Shown here piece by piece: positions 24,072 through 32,329 of a DNA stretch of 36,489 nt. Source of the stretch: Candidatus Woesearchaeota archaeon (GTDB taxonomy: Archaea > Nanobdellota > Nanobdellia > Woesearchaeales > UBA11576); assembly GCA_018668595.1 (NCBI GenBank), contig JABJCP010000043.1, forward strand, positions 1-36,489. The letters run 5' to 3'. A model generated the notes under the pieces. It was given only the letters and a program-made list of their open reading frames with translations, ran no database searches and had not been told where the DNA came from. The translations under genes and the position numbers were made by a program. Numbering within the stretch: the stretch's first letter is position 1; every line of letters starts with the position of its first letter.

Positions 24072-24102
24072 CAACATAACAAATAAACAACATAACAAAT
24101 AA
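24072..24102. repeat. Two perfect 15-bp direct repeats in the primase/htpX divergent spacer
   Basis: CAACATAACAAATAA occurs at 24072-24086 and 24088-24102, one base apart, about 70 bases upstream of the primase start. The whole spacer 24005-24328 is A/T-rich and contains no gene. It holds these repeats, several TATA-like stretches (for example near 24221 and 24245) and the ribosome site of htpX. Confidence 0.85.
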
Positions 24103-24313
24103 TCAATAAACAAAATTTAAAACTAAAAAATCGTGATTCGCAATTTCTCCGAAAAAAAATCAATTAAATTTAACAATCAAAATCATTTTTTTATTATGAC
24201 TCTAATAAATAGCAGTTAATTTTATAAATCTCTCCACAATATACACTATATAACACAAATATATATCAAATCAGTATACACACAACATTAAACTAATATT
24301 ATACTAATATCTT

Positions 24314-24320
24314 AGGGGGT
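24314..24320 (+). promoter_or_regulatory. Strong Shine-Dalgarno of htpX
   Basis: AGGGGGT lies eight bases before the ATG at 24329. Several other genes here are leaderless, so this marks a leadered transcript and fixes the start. Confidence 0.7.
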
Positions 24321-24328
24321 ATATAACC

Positions 24329-25177
24329 ATGATTAATCAACTTAAAACATTCATTTTATTATCTGCTTTATCCGGCCTACTTTTAGTAGTTGGATGGCTA
24401 CTTGGAGGCTACAGTGGTTTAACTATTGGTTTAATCTTTGCTATTGGTATGAATTTCTTTTCTTATTGGTTTTCAGATAAATTTGTTTTAAGAATGTACA
24501 AAGCTAAACAAATTAAACATAAAGATCATCCAGAATTATTCAGTATTGTAAAAGAAATTACAAAAAAAGCAAATATTCCTATGCCTAAAGTATACATAAT
24601 TCCTTCAAATAATCCCAATGCATTCGCAACAGGTAGAGATCCTGAGCACGCAGTTGTTGCTTGTACTGTAGGTATTTTAAAAATTTTAACAACAGAAGAG
24701 CTCAAAGGAGTTATTGCTCATGAAGTAGCTCATATTAGAAATAGAGATATTCTTATTCAAACCGTCGCTGCAACTATTGCAGCAGTAATTGGTTATGTTG
24801 GTTTTATTGCTAGATGGGGTGCAATTTTTGGCGGTTTTGGTGGAAGAGATAGAGACGGAGGCAACATATTAGAACTTCTAGTACTTGCAATTTTAACTCC
24901 TCTTATTGCAACAATAATACGACTTGCGATTTCTAGATCTAGAGAATATCTTGCAGATGAAACCGGTGCTGCAATTATTAAAAATCCAAAAGCTCTAGCA
25001 AGTGCATTGCATAAACTAGATTCGGCATCCAAACATATTCCTATGAAGTTAGGTTCAGAATCTACATCTTCATTATTTATTGTTAATCCATTTTCAGGAA
25101 AAAGTTTAATAGGGTTATTATCAACACACCCTCCTATGAAAGAAAGAATTAAACGTTTAAATGACATGAAGGTGTAA
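24329..25177 (+). CDS. htpX: HtpX-like membrane zinc metalloprotease (M48)
   Basis: The protein has 282 residues. Two membrane segments lie at the N-terminus (about 6-26 and 30-48). The zinc site HEVAH is at 131-135 with a third ligand Glu 206 in SREYLADETGA. Two more hydrophobic stretches lie between them (about 143-163 and 180-200). STHPPMKERIKRL near the end is the M48B signature. The active site faces the cytoplasm, and the family degrades damaged membrane proteins. All catalytic residues are present. It diverges from the primase gene. Confidence 0.93.
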   Translation: MINQLKTFILLSALSGLLLVVGWLLGGYSGLTIGLIFAIGMNFFSYWFSDKFVLRMYKAKQIKHKDHPELFSIVKEITKKANIPMPKVYIIPSNNPNAFATGRDPEHAVVACTVGILKILTTEELKGVIAHEVAHIRNRDILIQTVAATIAAVIGYVGFIARWGAIFGGFGGRDRDGGNILELLVLAILTPLIATIIRLAISRSREYLADETGAAIIKNPKALASALHKLDSASKHIPMKLGSESTSSLFIVNPFSGKSLIGLLSTHPPMKERIKRLNDMKV

Positions 25178-25220
25178 TAATAACTTTGAAAAATAATTTA
25201 ACTCTAAGAATATGATAAAT

Positions 25221-25228
25221 TTTATAAA
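25221..25228 (+). promoter_or_regulatory. TATA box of the Lrp-type ligand-domain gene
   Basis: TTTATAAA is centred about 28 bases before the ATG at 25253, so the transcript is probably leaderless or nearly so. Confidence 0.5.
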
Positions 25229-25252
25229 CATCTCTTTTTTTTACATAATAAA

Positions 25253-25531
25253 ATGTATTCAGCATATCTATTAATCAACACAAAATTTGGCAAGAAGAAA
25301 TTAGTGTCTACTAGATTAAATAATTTTGAGGAAGTTTCTCTTCTTAATGAAACACACGGAAGATATGATTTAGTCATACGAATTGATTGTGAAGATGCAA
25401 ATTCTTTTGAAGAATTTATGCAAAATAACATTAATACAATTGAAGATATTCAAAAAGCCGAAACATTAATTGTTGCAAATACTTCTTCTGGATTCGAAGA
25501 TGATGACTTAGATGAACCTGAAGAAGATTAA
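25253..25531 (+). CDS. Stand-alone Lrp/AsnC ligand-binding (RAM) domain protein
   Basis: The 92-residue protein matches the AsnC_trans_reg domain: SAYLLINTKFGKKKLVSTRL, then the VSLLNETHGRYDLVIRIDCE core with the GxYD turn and the NTIEDIQKAETLIV end strand. There is no helix-turn-helix, so it cannot bind DNA alone. Such single-domain proteins act as amino-acid sensors or as partners of full Lrp proteins. The last 14 residues are strongly acidic (EDDDLDEPEED). It is convergent with hef, only 17 bases apart. Confidence 0.9.
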   Translation: MYSAYLLINTKFGKKKLVSTRLNNFEEVSLLNETHGRYDLVIRIDCEDANSFEEFMQNNINTIEDIQKAETLIVANTSSGFEDDDLDEPEED

Positions 25532-25548
25532 TAATTAAAAGTTGTTTT

Positions 25549-28029
25549 TTATTTAAATTTCTCTGTCCATTCTTCTGTTAGAACTTTTTGTATATCTTTA
25601 GCTTTTTTGTCACCAATTTTTTCTACTTCTTTTAATTCTTTCAAATCTGCATTCACAATATTTTTAATTGTTTTAAATTTAGACAATAAAGGTTTTACTA
25701 AAGATTGGCCTATTCCTGGAAGAGAACTTACAATATACTCTATTCGCTCATTAGATGTTGCAGGTTTTCTTGATGCGTGCGGATTAAAAGTTCCTCCTAA
25801 TTCAGTTTGTTCACGTTTGGCCATCACTACTAATAATGCTGCAGTTTCCTGAGAATTTTTTGTATGAATTATAGGAATTCCAAAACTAATTGCAATTGTA
25901 GCAATCATCCCTCTTATAGCATTTGGATGAATTTTACGTTGAGCATAAATATCTTCATCTCCTTCGATAATTATAACGGGTCTCTCGACGTGCATTTTCA
26001 TCTGTTTTACTTGTGCAAGTAGTCTACCATCTATTATTGAATCAACAAAATCACCTACTTTTTTAAGTTCTACACAAACCCTATTTGATAAAACATAATC
26101 CCCTACTTTTAATTGACAAAGTTCAATTTCTAATCCTTTATCAGACAAATCTTTCACAACTAAATTCCCTTTTTCTCTATGATCTGCACTTATTTTTATT
26201 GGTTTTTCAGAAATAAACTCTTGTAAATCCAATGTTGTTTCTTTTTTTGTTTTACCTACTTTTTTAAATTGTCTTTTGAGTTCATTCAAAACTCGATGCA
26301 TTCTTTTTTCTTTATGATGTGCACTCCACCTATATCCTTCATCCCTCGTTCCTTTAGTCACCATCACACTAACACTTCCTTTTTCATTTCTCCCAGTTCT
26401 TCCTCGTCGCTGGATGGTTCGTATTGCAGACGGTACAGGTTCATAAAAAATAACAGAATCGACTTTTGGTATGTCGAGTCCTTCCTCTCCAACACTCGTG
26501 GAAATTAAAACATGAAATTCTCCTTCTCTAAATCTATCTAGAACTTTTTTTTGTTCTTTTTGGCTAAGTCCTGTTCCTTTTTTCTTTGCTTGACCAAAAA
26601 ACATTTCATTACTTATTCCTTTTTTATCAAGTTCTTGTTTGATTTTTGAAGCACTATCTCTAAACTGATTAAATACAATCATTTTATGATTTGAATTTTT
26701 AGATATTTGAGTTTGAATAATATTCAAAAGCATTTCCACTTTAGGATGTTCTACATTTTCAGAATATAAGTTTCTTGTAAGAATTCCTGCTGACTTAAAA
26801 TTAGTATCTACAGCTAAGTTTTTTGCAGCTTTTGTTTTTCCAAGCACTGCTTCTTGTTCTAGTTTCATAAAATATTCTTGTAATGCACTTATCCCTTGCG
26901 TTTCAAGAAGTTCTATTGCATGTTGAATTTTCATTGCTTCTGCAATCAAAGAAACAGATTTCATCAAATCAATATTTTTAAATCCTTTTGATAGTTCACT
27001 ATGTAAATATCCTTGTAATCTTAGTAATTCAGTTTTACTCAATTCACCAGAACTTTTGACATAGCCATATTCTTTTACTGATTTAAGTTTTGATTTATAG
27101 GAAGTTTGTAAGAATTTTTGAATTTTTTTAAACTCGTCGGGAAAATCTACTTTAATCCAATTTATGTCCACTTCTTGAACATAGGGCTTTACATCTGCAT
27201 CTTCATCTGTACGAACTTCTACTGCGTCTATCCATAAATTTTGACATACTTCAAGAATTTTTTCTGCATCACTTCCAGGACTTGCAGTAAGTCCAAGAAC
27301 TCTAGGGTATTTTGCTTGTTTTTCGTATTTTTTTGCTAAGAAAACATAACTATAATCACCTGATGCTCTATGAGCCTCATCAAATACAACTAAAGAAACA
27401 TCATTTAATTTTATTTTACCACTTAGTACATCATTTTCTAATCCTTGAGGCGTACTAAATATTACTCTTGCTTTTTTCCATAATTGCGCACGTTTTTCTG
27501 GTTTCACCATACCTGTAAATAAAACCATTTCATCGTCGGATATGCTAGTATGTTTTTTGAATGTATTGATGTGTTGTTCTACTAAAGGTCTTGTTGGCGC
27601 AAGTACTAAGATTTTTGAATTTGGAAATAATTTAATTCTTGCTGTAGCAAGTAACATTGCAATTAATGTTTTTCCAAGTCCTGTAGGTAAAACAACCAAT
27701 GTATTATTTAATATACAAGTTCCAAGTATTGTTTCTTGATATATTCGAGGTTTTAAATTATTTTGAATTAGATTATTTTGAGAATTTTGAGAATGTGGTG
27801 ATTCTAACTCTGTAATTTCTTTTTCAGATTGAATCTGTTTTTTTTTATTTTGGTTTTCAACCTGTAATAGTTCTTGCTCAAATTCTTGTTCCATTTCATC
27901 TAGAGTTTTCATTCGAACACCATTAACAACTGTTGTACACACTTTGGGCTTTAGATCTTCTATATTTATAAAATCTGTGAGATTATAAAAGTTACCTTGA
28001 CCTGCTTTACGTTTTGCACCAATTTCCAT
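25549..28029 (-). CDS. hef: Hef, archaeal XPF/FANCM-type helicase-nuclease
   Basis: The protein has 826 residues. The helicase core has Walker A VVLPTGLGKT (about 112-121), LVLAPTRPLVEQ, DEAH at 217-220, LGLTASPG, and motif VI around QRRGRTGR. The XPF-type nuclease follows: GDYVLSNRVCVELKKVGDF, with G643-D644, E654, L655, K656 and D660. The family motif is ERKxxxD, so the Arg is replaced by Leu here. Two helix-hairpin-helix units close the protein (LPGIGQSLVKPLL and VEKIGDKKAKDIQ). Residues 1 to about 90 are an unusual extension rich in Gln/Glu/Asn. Hef acts on stalled forks and branched DNA. A TATA box gives a leaderless start. Confidence 0.95.
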   Translation of the reverse strand: MEIGAKRKAGQGNFYNLTDFINIEDLKPKVCTTVVNGVRMKTLDEMEQEFEQELLQVENQNKKKQIQSEKEITELESPHSQNSQNNLIQNNLKPRIYQETILGTCILNNTLVVLPTGLGKTLIAMLLATARIKLFPNSKILVLAPTRPLVEQHINTFKKHTSISDDEMVLFTGMVKPEKRAQLWKKARVIFSTPQGLENDVLSGKIKLNDVSLVVFDEAHRASGDYSYVFLAKKYEKQAKYPRVLGLTASPGSDAEKILEVCQNLWIDAVEVRTDEDADVKPYVQEVDINWIKVDFPDEFKKIQKFLQTSYKSKLKSVKEYGYVKSSGELSKTELLRLQGYLHSELSKGFKNIDLMKSVSLIAEAMKIQHAIELLETQGISALQEYFMKLEQEAVLGKTKAAKNLAVDTNFKSAGILTRNLYSENVEHPKVEMLLNIIQTQISKNSNHKMIVFNQFRDSASKIKQELDKKGISNEMFFGQAKKKGTGLSQKEQKKVLDRFREGEFHVLISTSVGEEGLDIPKVDSVIFYEPVPSAIRTIQRRGRTGRNEKGSVSVMVTKGTRDEGYRWSAHHKEKRMHRVLNELKRQFKKVGKTKKETTLDLQEFISEKPIKISADHREKGNLVVKDLSDKGLEIELCQLKVGDYVLSNRVCVELKKVGDFVDSIIDGRLLAQVKQMKMHVERPVIIIEGDEDIYAQRKIHPNAIRGMIATIAISFGIPIIHTKNSQETAALLVVMAKREQTELGGTFNPHASRKPATSNERIEYIVSSLPGIGQSLVKPLLSKFKTIKNIVNADLKELKEVEKIGDKKAKDIQKVLTEEWTEKFK

Positions 28030-28052
28030 AAAATAAAACTATATCTTAATTC

Positions 28053-28062
28053 ATTTATATAT
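28053..28062 (-). promoter_or_regulatory. TATA box of hef
   Basis: The minus strand reads ATATATAAAT, centred about 28 bases before the ATG at 28029, which suits a leaderless mRNA. Confidence 0.5.
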
Positions 28063-28076
28063 CTCACGCGGGCAAG

Positions 28077-28090
28077 TCCAGTGTCCAGTG
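28077..28090. repeat. Tandem 7-bp repeat upstream of the hef TATA box
   Basis: TCCAGTG occurs twice in direct tandem, 15 bases upstream of the TATA box, in a patch richer in GC than its surroundings. An activator or repressor site is possible. The spacer 28030-28178 shows no gene. Confidence 0.7.
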
Positions 28091-28178
28091 CCTAATATTC
28101 CCCTAAGCAAAGAAACAGTAAAATAGTTCTAAAACATGAAAATCAAAAATCAATTATACTACAAGGATTAAAACAATT

Positions 28179-28673
28179 TCAAAAAGATCCATATCTAAAA
28201 CGGACAGGACCAATAGAATTCTCACTCACACTAACTAATTTTCCCTCTACATAATTTAAAATTGCATAACAATGAGGACACATAGATCCTCCAGAATATT
28301 CACTCCAATCAGTTGTTTGTTTAAGAAATTCCTCATCGAAGGAATATTCTTTTCTACAATAAGATATAGGACATAAAATAGTAGCTGTTTCATCTTCAAG
28401 ATTCAACATATTAATCCAAGACAGATTTTGAGTTCTTTGTATTAATTCATCAGCACCAATACAGTTGTTACGTGATTTTTTGGAATCAGAAGTTGCATAA
28501 GTTTCAGCATTTGCACCAGATAATTCTGTTTCTTTTGACCCTCTATATACTTTATCAGAGCTAGAATCATTTTTAAGAAGCTGATAAATTAAATCACTAT
28601 CTTCCATAGCTGCAATTCTTGCTAATTCATCAAGAGATCTACTATTATTTTTTATCGATTCAATTTTGGCCAT
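28179..28673 (-). CDS. Unrecognised protein with zinc-ribbon-like cysteines
   Basis: The protein has 164 residues from the ATG at 28673, which has GAGGGGG eight to fourteen bases upstream; an earlier in-frame start would lie upstream of the likely promoter. The N-terminal 60 residues are helical and charged, followed by a Ser/Thr-rich linker. The C-terminal part has ILCPISYCRKEYSF and GGSMCPHCYAIL, four cysteines in a CX4C...CX2C pattern that would suit one zinc ion. No enzyme motif is visible. It lies upstream of hef on the same strand, but the 150-base gap and separate TATA box argue against an operon. Confidence 0.6.
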   Translation of the reverse strand: MAKIESIKNNSRSLDELARIAAMEDSDLIYQLLKNDSSSDKVYRGSKETELSGANAETYATSDSKKSRNNCIGADELIQRTQNLSWINMLNLEDETATILCPISYCRKEYSFDEEFLKQTTDWSEYSGGSMCPHCYAILNYVEGKLVSVSENSIGPVRFRYGSF

Positions 28674-28821
28674 CAATAACCCCCTCAAAATCACTATTTT
28701 ATAATAATTAATAAATCTTTGTAAAAAAACAAGAACAAGCAATCAAAACAAATCAATTAAATGATAATCAAATAATAAAAAAAGAATTAATAAAAAACCA
28801 AATAATAACCATAACCCCTAA

Positions 28822-29313
28822 TCAACCTGTATTCCGCATCATTTCTTTCATATCAGAATTTAAATGATGATGTCCTAAAAAATGTTTTTCAACTTTGATA
28901 TGTTCATCGCCAAATGCTTGATATCTCTTAAACAAATCCTCAATCATTTTTGCTATTTCAACAATAGTATCATGAGCTGCTTTTTTAATGAATTCATCTA
29001 CTGCGACATTATTAGCAATTAGTGAATTAATTTGTTTGAGTATATTGACATAAATAAAAATTCTTGGTGCAGTTGGAACAAGTCTAAGTTTATTTTTCAA
29101 AAAAAGATCTCCGAATTCGGTTTTTATTTCATGTGCAAGATATCTTAATTTATACTCTATTTTTTGAGCACTTTTTTTATCAACACCGATTTCCGCAATC
29201 ATATTAAGATCTTCACTTATCAACTTAAAATTATTATGAATCAGTTCTTTAAGTTCAATTTTTTCATGAAACAACGACATAAATAATAATAAAAAACTAT
29301 TTAGTTTATACAT
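28822..29313 (-). CDS. Unrecognised helical protein
   Basis: The protein has 163 residues. The start at 29313 fits a leaderless transcript from the TATA-like ATAAATAAA about 25 bases upstream; an ATG at 29280 (MSLFHEKIELKE) is the alternative and would remove a hydrophobic lead. The sequence is nearly all helix (KKSAQKIEYKLRYLAHEIKT, then FIKKAAHDTIVEIAKMIEDL), with a His-rich C-terminus (HFLGHHHLNSDMKEMM). The cluster of four His could bind metal, which is notable as a ZIP metal transporter gene diverges from it. No family is recognised. Confidence 0.55.
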   Translation of the reverse strand: MYKLNSFLLLFMSLFHEKIELKELIHNNFKLISEDLNMIAEIGVDKKSAQKIEYKLRYLAHEIKTEFGDLFLKNKLRLVPTAPRIFIYVNILKQINSLIANNVAVDEFIKKAAHDTIVEIAKMIEDLFKRYQAFGDEHIKVEKHFLGHHHLNSDMKEMMRNTG

Positions 29314-29348
29314 TTTTTGTTTTTTTAAACCGTTTATTTATGAAAAAG

Positions 29349-29358
29349 TTTATATAAA
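29349..29358 (+). promoter_or_regulatory. TATA box of the ZIP transporter gene
   Basis: TTTATATAAA is self-complementary and centred about 26 bases before the ATG at 29379, which fits a leaderless mRNA. Confidence 0.55.
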
Positions 29359-29378
29359 AAGACTTTATAAACAACCAT

Positions 29379-30128
29379 ATGAGCATAAACCCCCTCTGGA
29401 TAATCTTACTAATTTCTGTACTCGGACCAGTTATTGGTTCTGCTATTGGAGTTTTTAGAGTACCTTCGAAATTATTCATGTATAATATGATGAGTTTTGC
29501 AGCAGGAGTTATGCTTGCTATTTCATTTCTTGAATTAATTCCTGAAAGTATTCATCTTTCGTCAATTTGGATTTGTAGTATTGGTGTTTTGTTAGGTGCA
29601 CTTGTTATGTTCACTTTAGATAAATTTGTTCCTCACATTCATCCAGGATCTATTTCAACAGATCATGATAAAAAATGTCACAAATCTCTCAAATCAACTG
29701 CGATTTATCTTATTGTTGGAATTTTCTTACACAATTTTCCTGAAGGGATGGCTATCGCTACTGGATCTGCGTCTAACATAGGAATTTCTTTAACTATTGC
29801 ATTAGCTATTGCAATTCATAATATTCCTGAGGGTATTTGTACATCCGCGCCTTATTTTTATTGTACTAAAAAAAGATTAAAGTCATTTCTTATTTCTTCT
29901 TCAACAGCTATTCCTATTTTGGTAGGTTTTATTTTTGCTTACTTTTTATTTAGATATATCCCTATTGGAGTTATTGGATTAATTACAGGTATGACTGCAG
30001 GTCTTATGATTTTTATTTCTAGTGACGAGTTAATTCCTTGTTCATGTCGTAAAAATCTGGATTCTCACTCAACTATTTTTTCATTGATTATCGGCGTTTT
30101 ATTTGTTATTTTACTTGGCGCATTATAA
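29379..30128 (+). CDS. ZIP family metal transporter
   Basis: The 249-residue protein has eight predicted membrane segments. The ZIP metal-site motifs are HNFPEG (118-123) in TM4 and HNIPEG (147-152) in TM5. The TM3-TM4 loop holds a metal-binding-like stretch (VPHIHPGSISTDHDKKCH, about 84-101). A SSDELIPCSC segment near TM7-TM8 resembles the DELIP motif of the ZupT/GufA type. Zinc, iron or manganese uptake is likely; the exact ion cannot be read. The gene diverges from the His-rich helical protein. Confidence 0.92.
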   Translation: MSINPLWIILLISVLGPVIGSAIGVFRVPSKLFMYNMMSFAAGVMLAISFLELIPESIHLSSIWICSIGVLLGALVMFTLDKFVPHIHPGSISTDHDKKCHKSLKSTAIYLIVGIFLHNFPEGMAIATGSASNIGISLTIALAIAIHNIPEGICTSAPYFYCTKKRLKSFLISSSTAIPILVGFIFAYFLFRYIPIGVIGLITGMTAGLMIFISSDELIPCSCRKNLDSHSTIFSLIIGVLFVILLGAL

Positions 30129-30188
30129 TTAAATACGAAAAAAAGAAAAAAAAAAGAAAAAAAAACAGATCAAAAACAGGCATTAAAA

Positions 30189-30401
30189 ATGTGGAAAAAA
30201 CTTTCAGAATTAAAATCTCATCATCAAATCATTTGGGCAATCATAATAGGTTTTGCAGTAGTTAATTTTTGGAGAGGCATTTGGGGATTAATGGATGTAT
30301 ATTTTGTTCCTAATGATCTTACTCTAAGCTATTTACTATCTACATTTATAGGAGTGATTATTTTAATAGGTTCAGGATATGCAATTAAAGAATTAATGTA
30401 A
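30189..30401 (+). CDS. Small two-helix membrane protein, unrecognised
   Basis: The protein has 70 residues: a short charged N-terminus, a first membrane segment (IIWAIIIGFAVVNFWRGIWG, about 14-33), a polar loop with Pro-Asn-Asp, and a second membrane segment (YLLSTFIGVIILIGSGYAI, about 48-66). It follows the ZIP gene by 60 bases on the same strand. Similar small two-helix proteins occur widely in archaea, without known function. The ATG follows an A-rich stretch without a clear ribosome site. Confidence 0.6.
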   Translation: MWKKLSELKSHHQIIWAIIIGFAVVNFWRGIWGLMDVYFVPNDLTLSYLLSTFIGVIILIGSGYAIKELM

Positions 30402-30447
30402 AAATAGGATATTTGTAATTAAGAATAGGATATTAATATCATAAAAT

Positions 30448-31035
30448 TTAATAATCATGTCCAGGACATAAAATCCTAAAATTATAATCAACCAATTTTA
30501 CAATAGACTTATTTAACTCAAACGGCACTGACGTTGGTAAATCAGTTCTTCCAAACATTTTGTTTCCAAACAGGGTATCGCCACTAAAAAGTATTTGTTC
30601 TTCTGGATACCAAACACATAATGATCCTCTAGTATGGCCTGGAGTTTTTACAATCTTCAATCCTGATATTGTTAAATCTTCAAAAATTAACTCTATTGGC
30701 TTCAATTTTAAATCTAGTTTTTGTAAGAATTCTTCTTTTAAATTACCAACAACAGTTTTTCTTGCTTTAAAATCTTCTATCTCTTCAGAAGATGCATAAA
30801 ATTTTGCATTTTTAAACAAATCAAAACATCCTATGTGATCATAATGTAAATGTGTAAATATTACTATCTGAATTTGATTAAAATCAACAGCCTTTCCCAA
30901 AAATTGTTCTGCTAAATTATTATCAGATCTATTTCCACAATCAATAATTATTTTTTTGTCTAAATCTAAAAAATAAATATTTGTTTGGTCAACTCCGGTA
31001 AATTTCCACACTTTATTCCATACTTTTGCGATCAT
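30448..31035 (-). CDS. Metallo-beta-lactamase fold hydrolase
   Basis: The 195-residue protein has the complete metal motif set: THLHYDH (H62, H64, D66, H67), the third His in KTPGHTRGSLCVW, the bridging Asp in LFSGDTLF, and the last His in LCPGHDY at the C-terminus. The length suits the short glyoxalase II-like hydrolases, without the C-terminal substrate-binding helices of true glyoxalase II. The substrate is unknown. It diverges from the small membrane gene at 31091 with a shared palindromic TATA element. Confidence 0.9.
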   Translation of the reverse strand: MIAKVWNKVWKFTGVDQTNIYFLDLDKKIIIDCGNRSDNNLAEQFLGKAVDFNQIQIVIFTHLHYDHIGCFDLFKNAKFYASSEEIEDFKARKTVVGNLKEEFLQKLDLKLKPIELIFEDLTISGLKIVKTPGHTRGSLCVWYPEEQILFSGDTLFGNKMFGRTDLPTSVPFELNKSIVKLVDYNFRILCPGHDY

Positions 31036-31057
31036 AGTTAATAAACAAATCAGTCAC

Positions 31058-31065
31058 ATTTAAAT
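31058..31065. promoter_or_regulatory. Palindromic TATA box shared by two divergent leaderless genes
   Basis: ATTTAAAT is self-complementary. It lies about 26 bases from the minus-strand ATG at 31035 and 29 bases from the plus-strand ATG at 31091, the normal TATA-to-start distance in both directions. No other TATA-like element sits in the 55-base spacer. Confidence 0.5.
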
Positions 31066-31090
31066 AATTTACTCAACCAAAAGTAAATTT

Positions 31091-31366
31091 ATGTTTGGAA
31101 AAATATTAGGATTTGGAGATTTGTTATCTGCATTAGCAATTGTTTTATTGCATTATGATTTTCTAATCACTTGGAGAATCGGGTTGCTTTTTTGCGCATA
31201 TCTTATAATAAAAGGATATTTGTTTCTTCCAGATGTAAATTCTGTTCTCGATATTCTTTGCGGAGTTTATATGTTTATTATGCTATTTGGAATTACAACT
31301 CCTCTCACATGGATTGTTGTAATTTATGTAGGTCAAAAATCTCTTTTCTCACTAGTTCTTTCTTAA
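31091..31366 (+). CDS. Small membrane protein, unrecognised
   Basis: The 91-residue protein has about three membrane segments (roughly 8-22, 28-48 and 56-84) and few charges. FGKILGFGDLLSALAIVLLH and the WRIGLLFCAYLIIKGYLF segment recall a family of small archaeal membrane proteins of unknown role. A second ORF in another frame over the same DNA is a shadow. The start fits a leaderless mRNA from the shared TATA box. Confidence 0.65.
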   Translation: MFGKILGFGDLLSALAIVLLHYDFLITWRIGLLFCAYLIIKGYLFLPDVNSVLDILCGVYMFIMLFGITTPLTWIVVIYVGQKSLFSLVLS

Positions 31367-31406
31367 AAATTAAAAATACAAAATTAATACAAAGAAGGGG
31401 TTTAAA

Positions 31407-32171
31407 TTATTTAAACTTCTGCCAGTTTTTTTCTATAACAAAAAAGAATACAAATAAAAATGCTGCTCCGACGAGAGTTCCTAAAATAAGACCACCTAAT
31501 GAATAAGTAGTTGTTTTAAGTAAAAGTCCTGTAGCTACAACTGTTACAATTGTAAAGAAATATATATTTTTTGAACCAAAGAATAATCTTACTCCATCTA
31601 ATGGAGGTATTGGAATTAAACTAAATATTGCTATCCAAATATTTAGAAGCATTAGCTTATAAAAAAATTCAGATCCTGAAATTAAATGTAATGCTTTAGA
31701 TATTATTGCGAGAAATATATTTGCTGCAGTTCCTGATGTTGCAATCCAACCAAACGTACTATTTTCTGGACTATATCTATATCTTCCCAGACGATGAATT
31801 TGTAAATGATGAAATAATATTCCTCCAACTGCAAATAATCTTAAATAACCATTTGAAACAAATGCGAGAACCAAACATACCACCAGTCCAAGAGTCCAAT
31901 GTTTATATTCTACTTTATAACCAATAAGTAAAGCTGAGATTTTTTGTGCATAAACTCGAGCCAACATAGTTATTGTAGTTAATATTATTGCAAGAACTAA
32001 ATTAGAAATTCCTAAGTCAAGATCAAAATTGCCAATTCCCCATTCTCTAAATGAAAATATGAATGCGATTACTAATATAGTAAAAATAAGTCCTATAACC
32101 TCTTTTGTGTTGAGCCTACCATACCGTCTAAACTTATCACAAAAGTTTTTCCAACTGTACATTCCACTCAT
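31407..32171 (-). CDS. Site-2 protease (M50) homologue lacking HExxH, probable pseudoprotease
   Basis: The 254-residue protein has about six membrane segments. The overall pattern is that of archaeal M50 proteins: a membrane helix that normally carries HExxH, then a KVEYKHWTLGL-like segment, an AVGGILF helix, GTAANIFLAI (the G-x-x-x-N-P region without its Pro), and a late FSLIPIPPLDGVRLFFGS. The active-site positions of the first motif read ARVYA (71-75), so both zinc His and the catalytic Glu are gone, while the Asp of LDG (192) is kept. It may bind membrane substrates without cutting. A TATA box about 27 bases upstream supports the start. Confidence 0.75.
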   Translation of the reverse strand: MSGMYSWKNFCDKFRRYGRLNTKEVIGLIFTILVIAFIFSFREWGIGNFDLDLGISNLVLAIILTTITMLARVYAQKISALLIGYKVEYKHWTLGLVVCLVLAFVSNGYLRLFAVGGILFHHLQIHRLGRYRYSPENSTFGWIATSGTAANIFLAIISKALHLISGSEFFYKLMLLNIWIAIFSLIPIPPLDGVRLFFGSKNIYFFTIVTVVATGLLLKTTTYSLGGLILGTLVGAAFLFVFFFVIEKNWQKFK

Positions 32172-32194
32172 ATTAATGTTTAAATAAAATTTGG

Positions 32195-32202
32195 TTTATA
32201 TA
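32195..32202 (-). promoter_or_regulatory. TATA box of the M50-like gene
   Basis: The minus strand reads TATATAAA, centred 27 bases before the ATG at 32171; the mRNA is probably leaderless. Confidence 0.5.
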
Positions 32203-32329
32203 GTTTTCTAAAAAAAAAGATAAGATCTCTTATAATAATCTTTAACTTATTAAAAACTTATTAAACATATTAATACATGACCAGTAGAATTATGTTACCT
32301 GAATTTTAAGTGATGACCATTTATATTTT

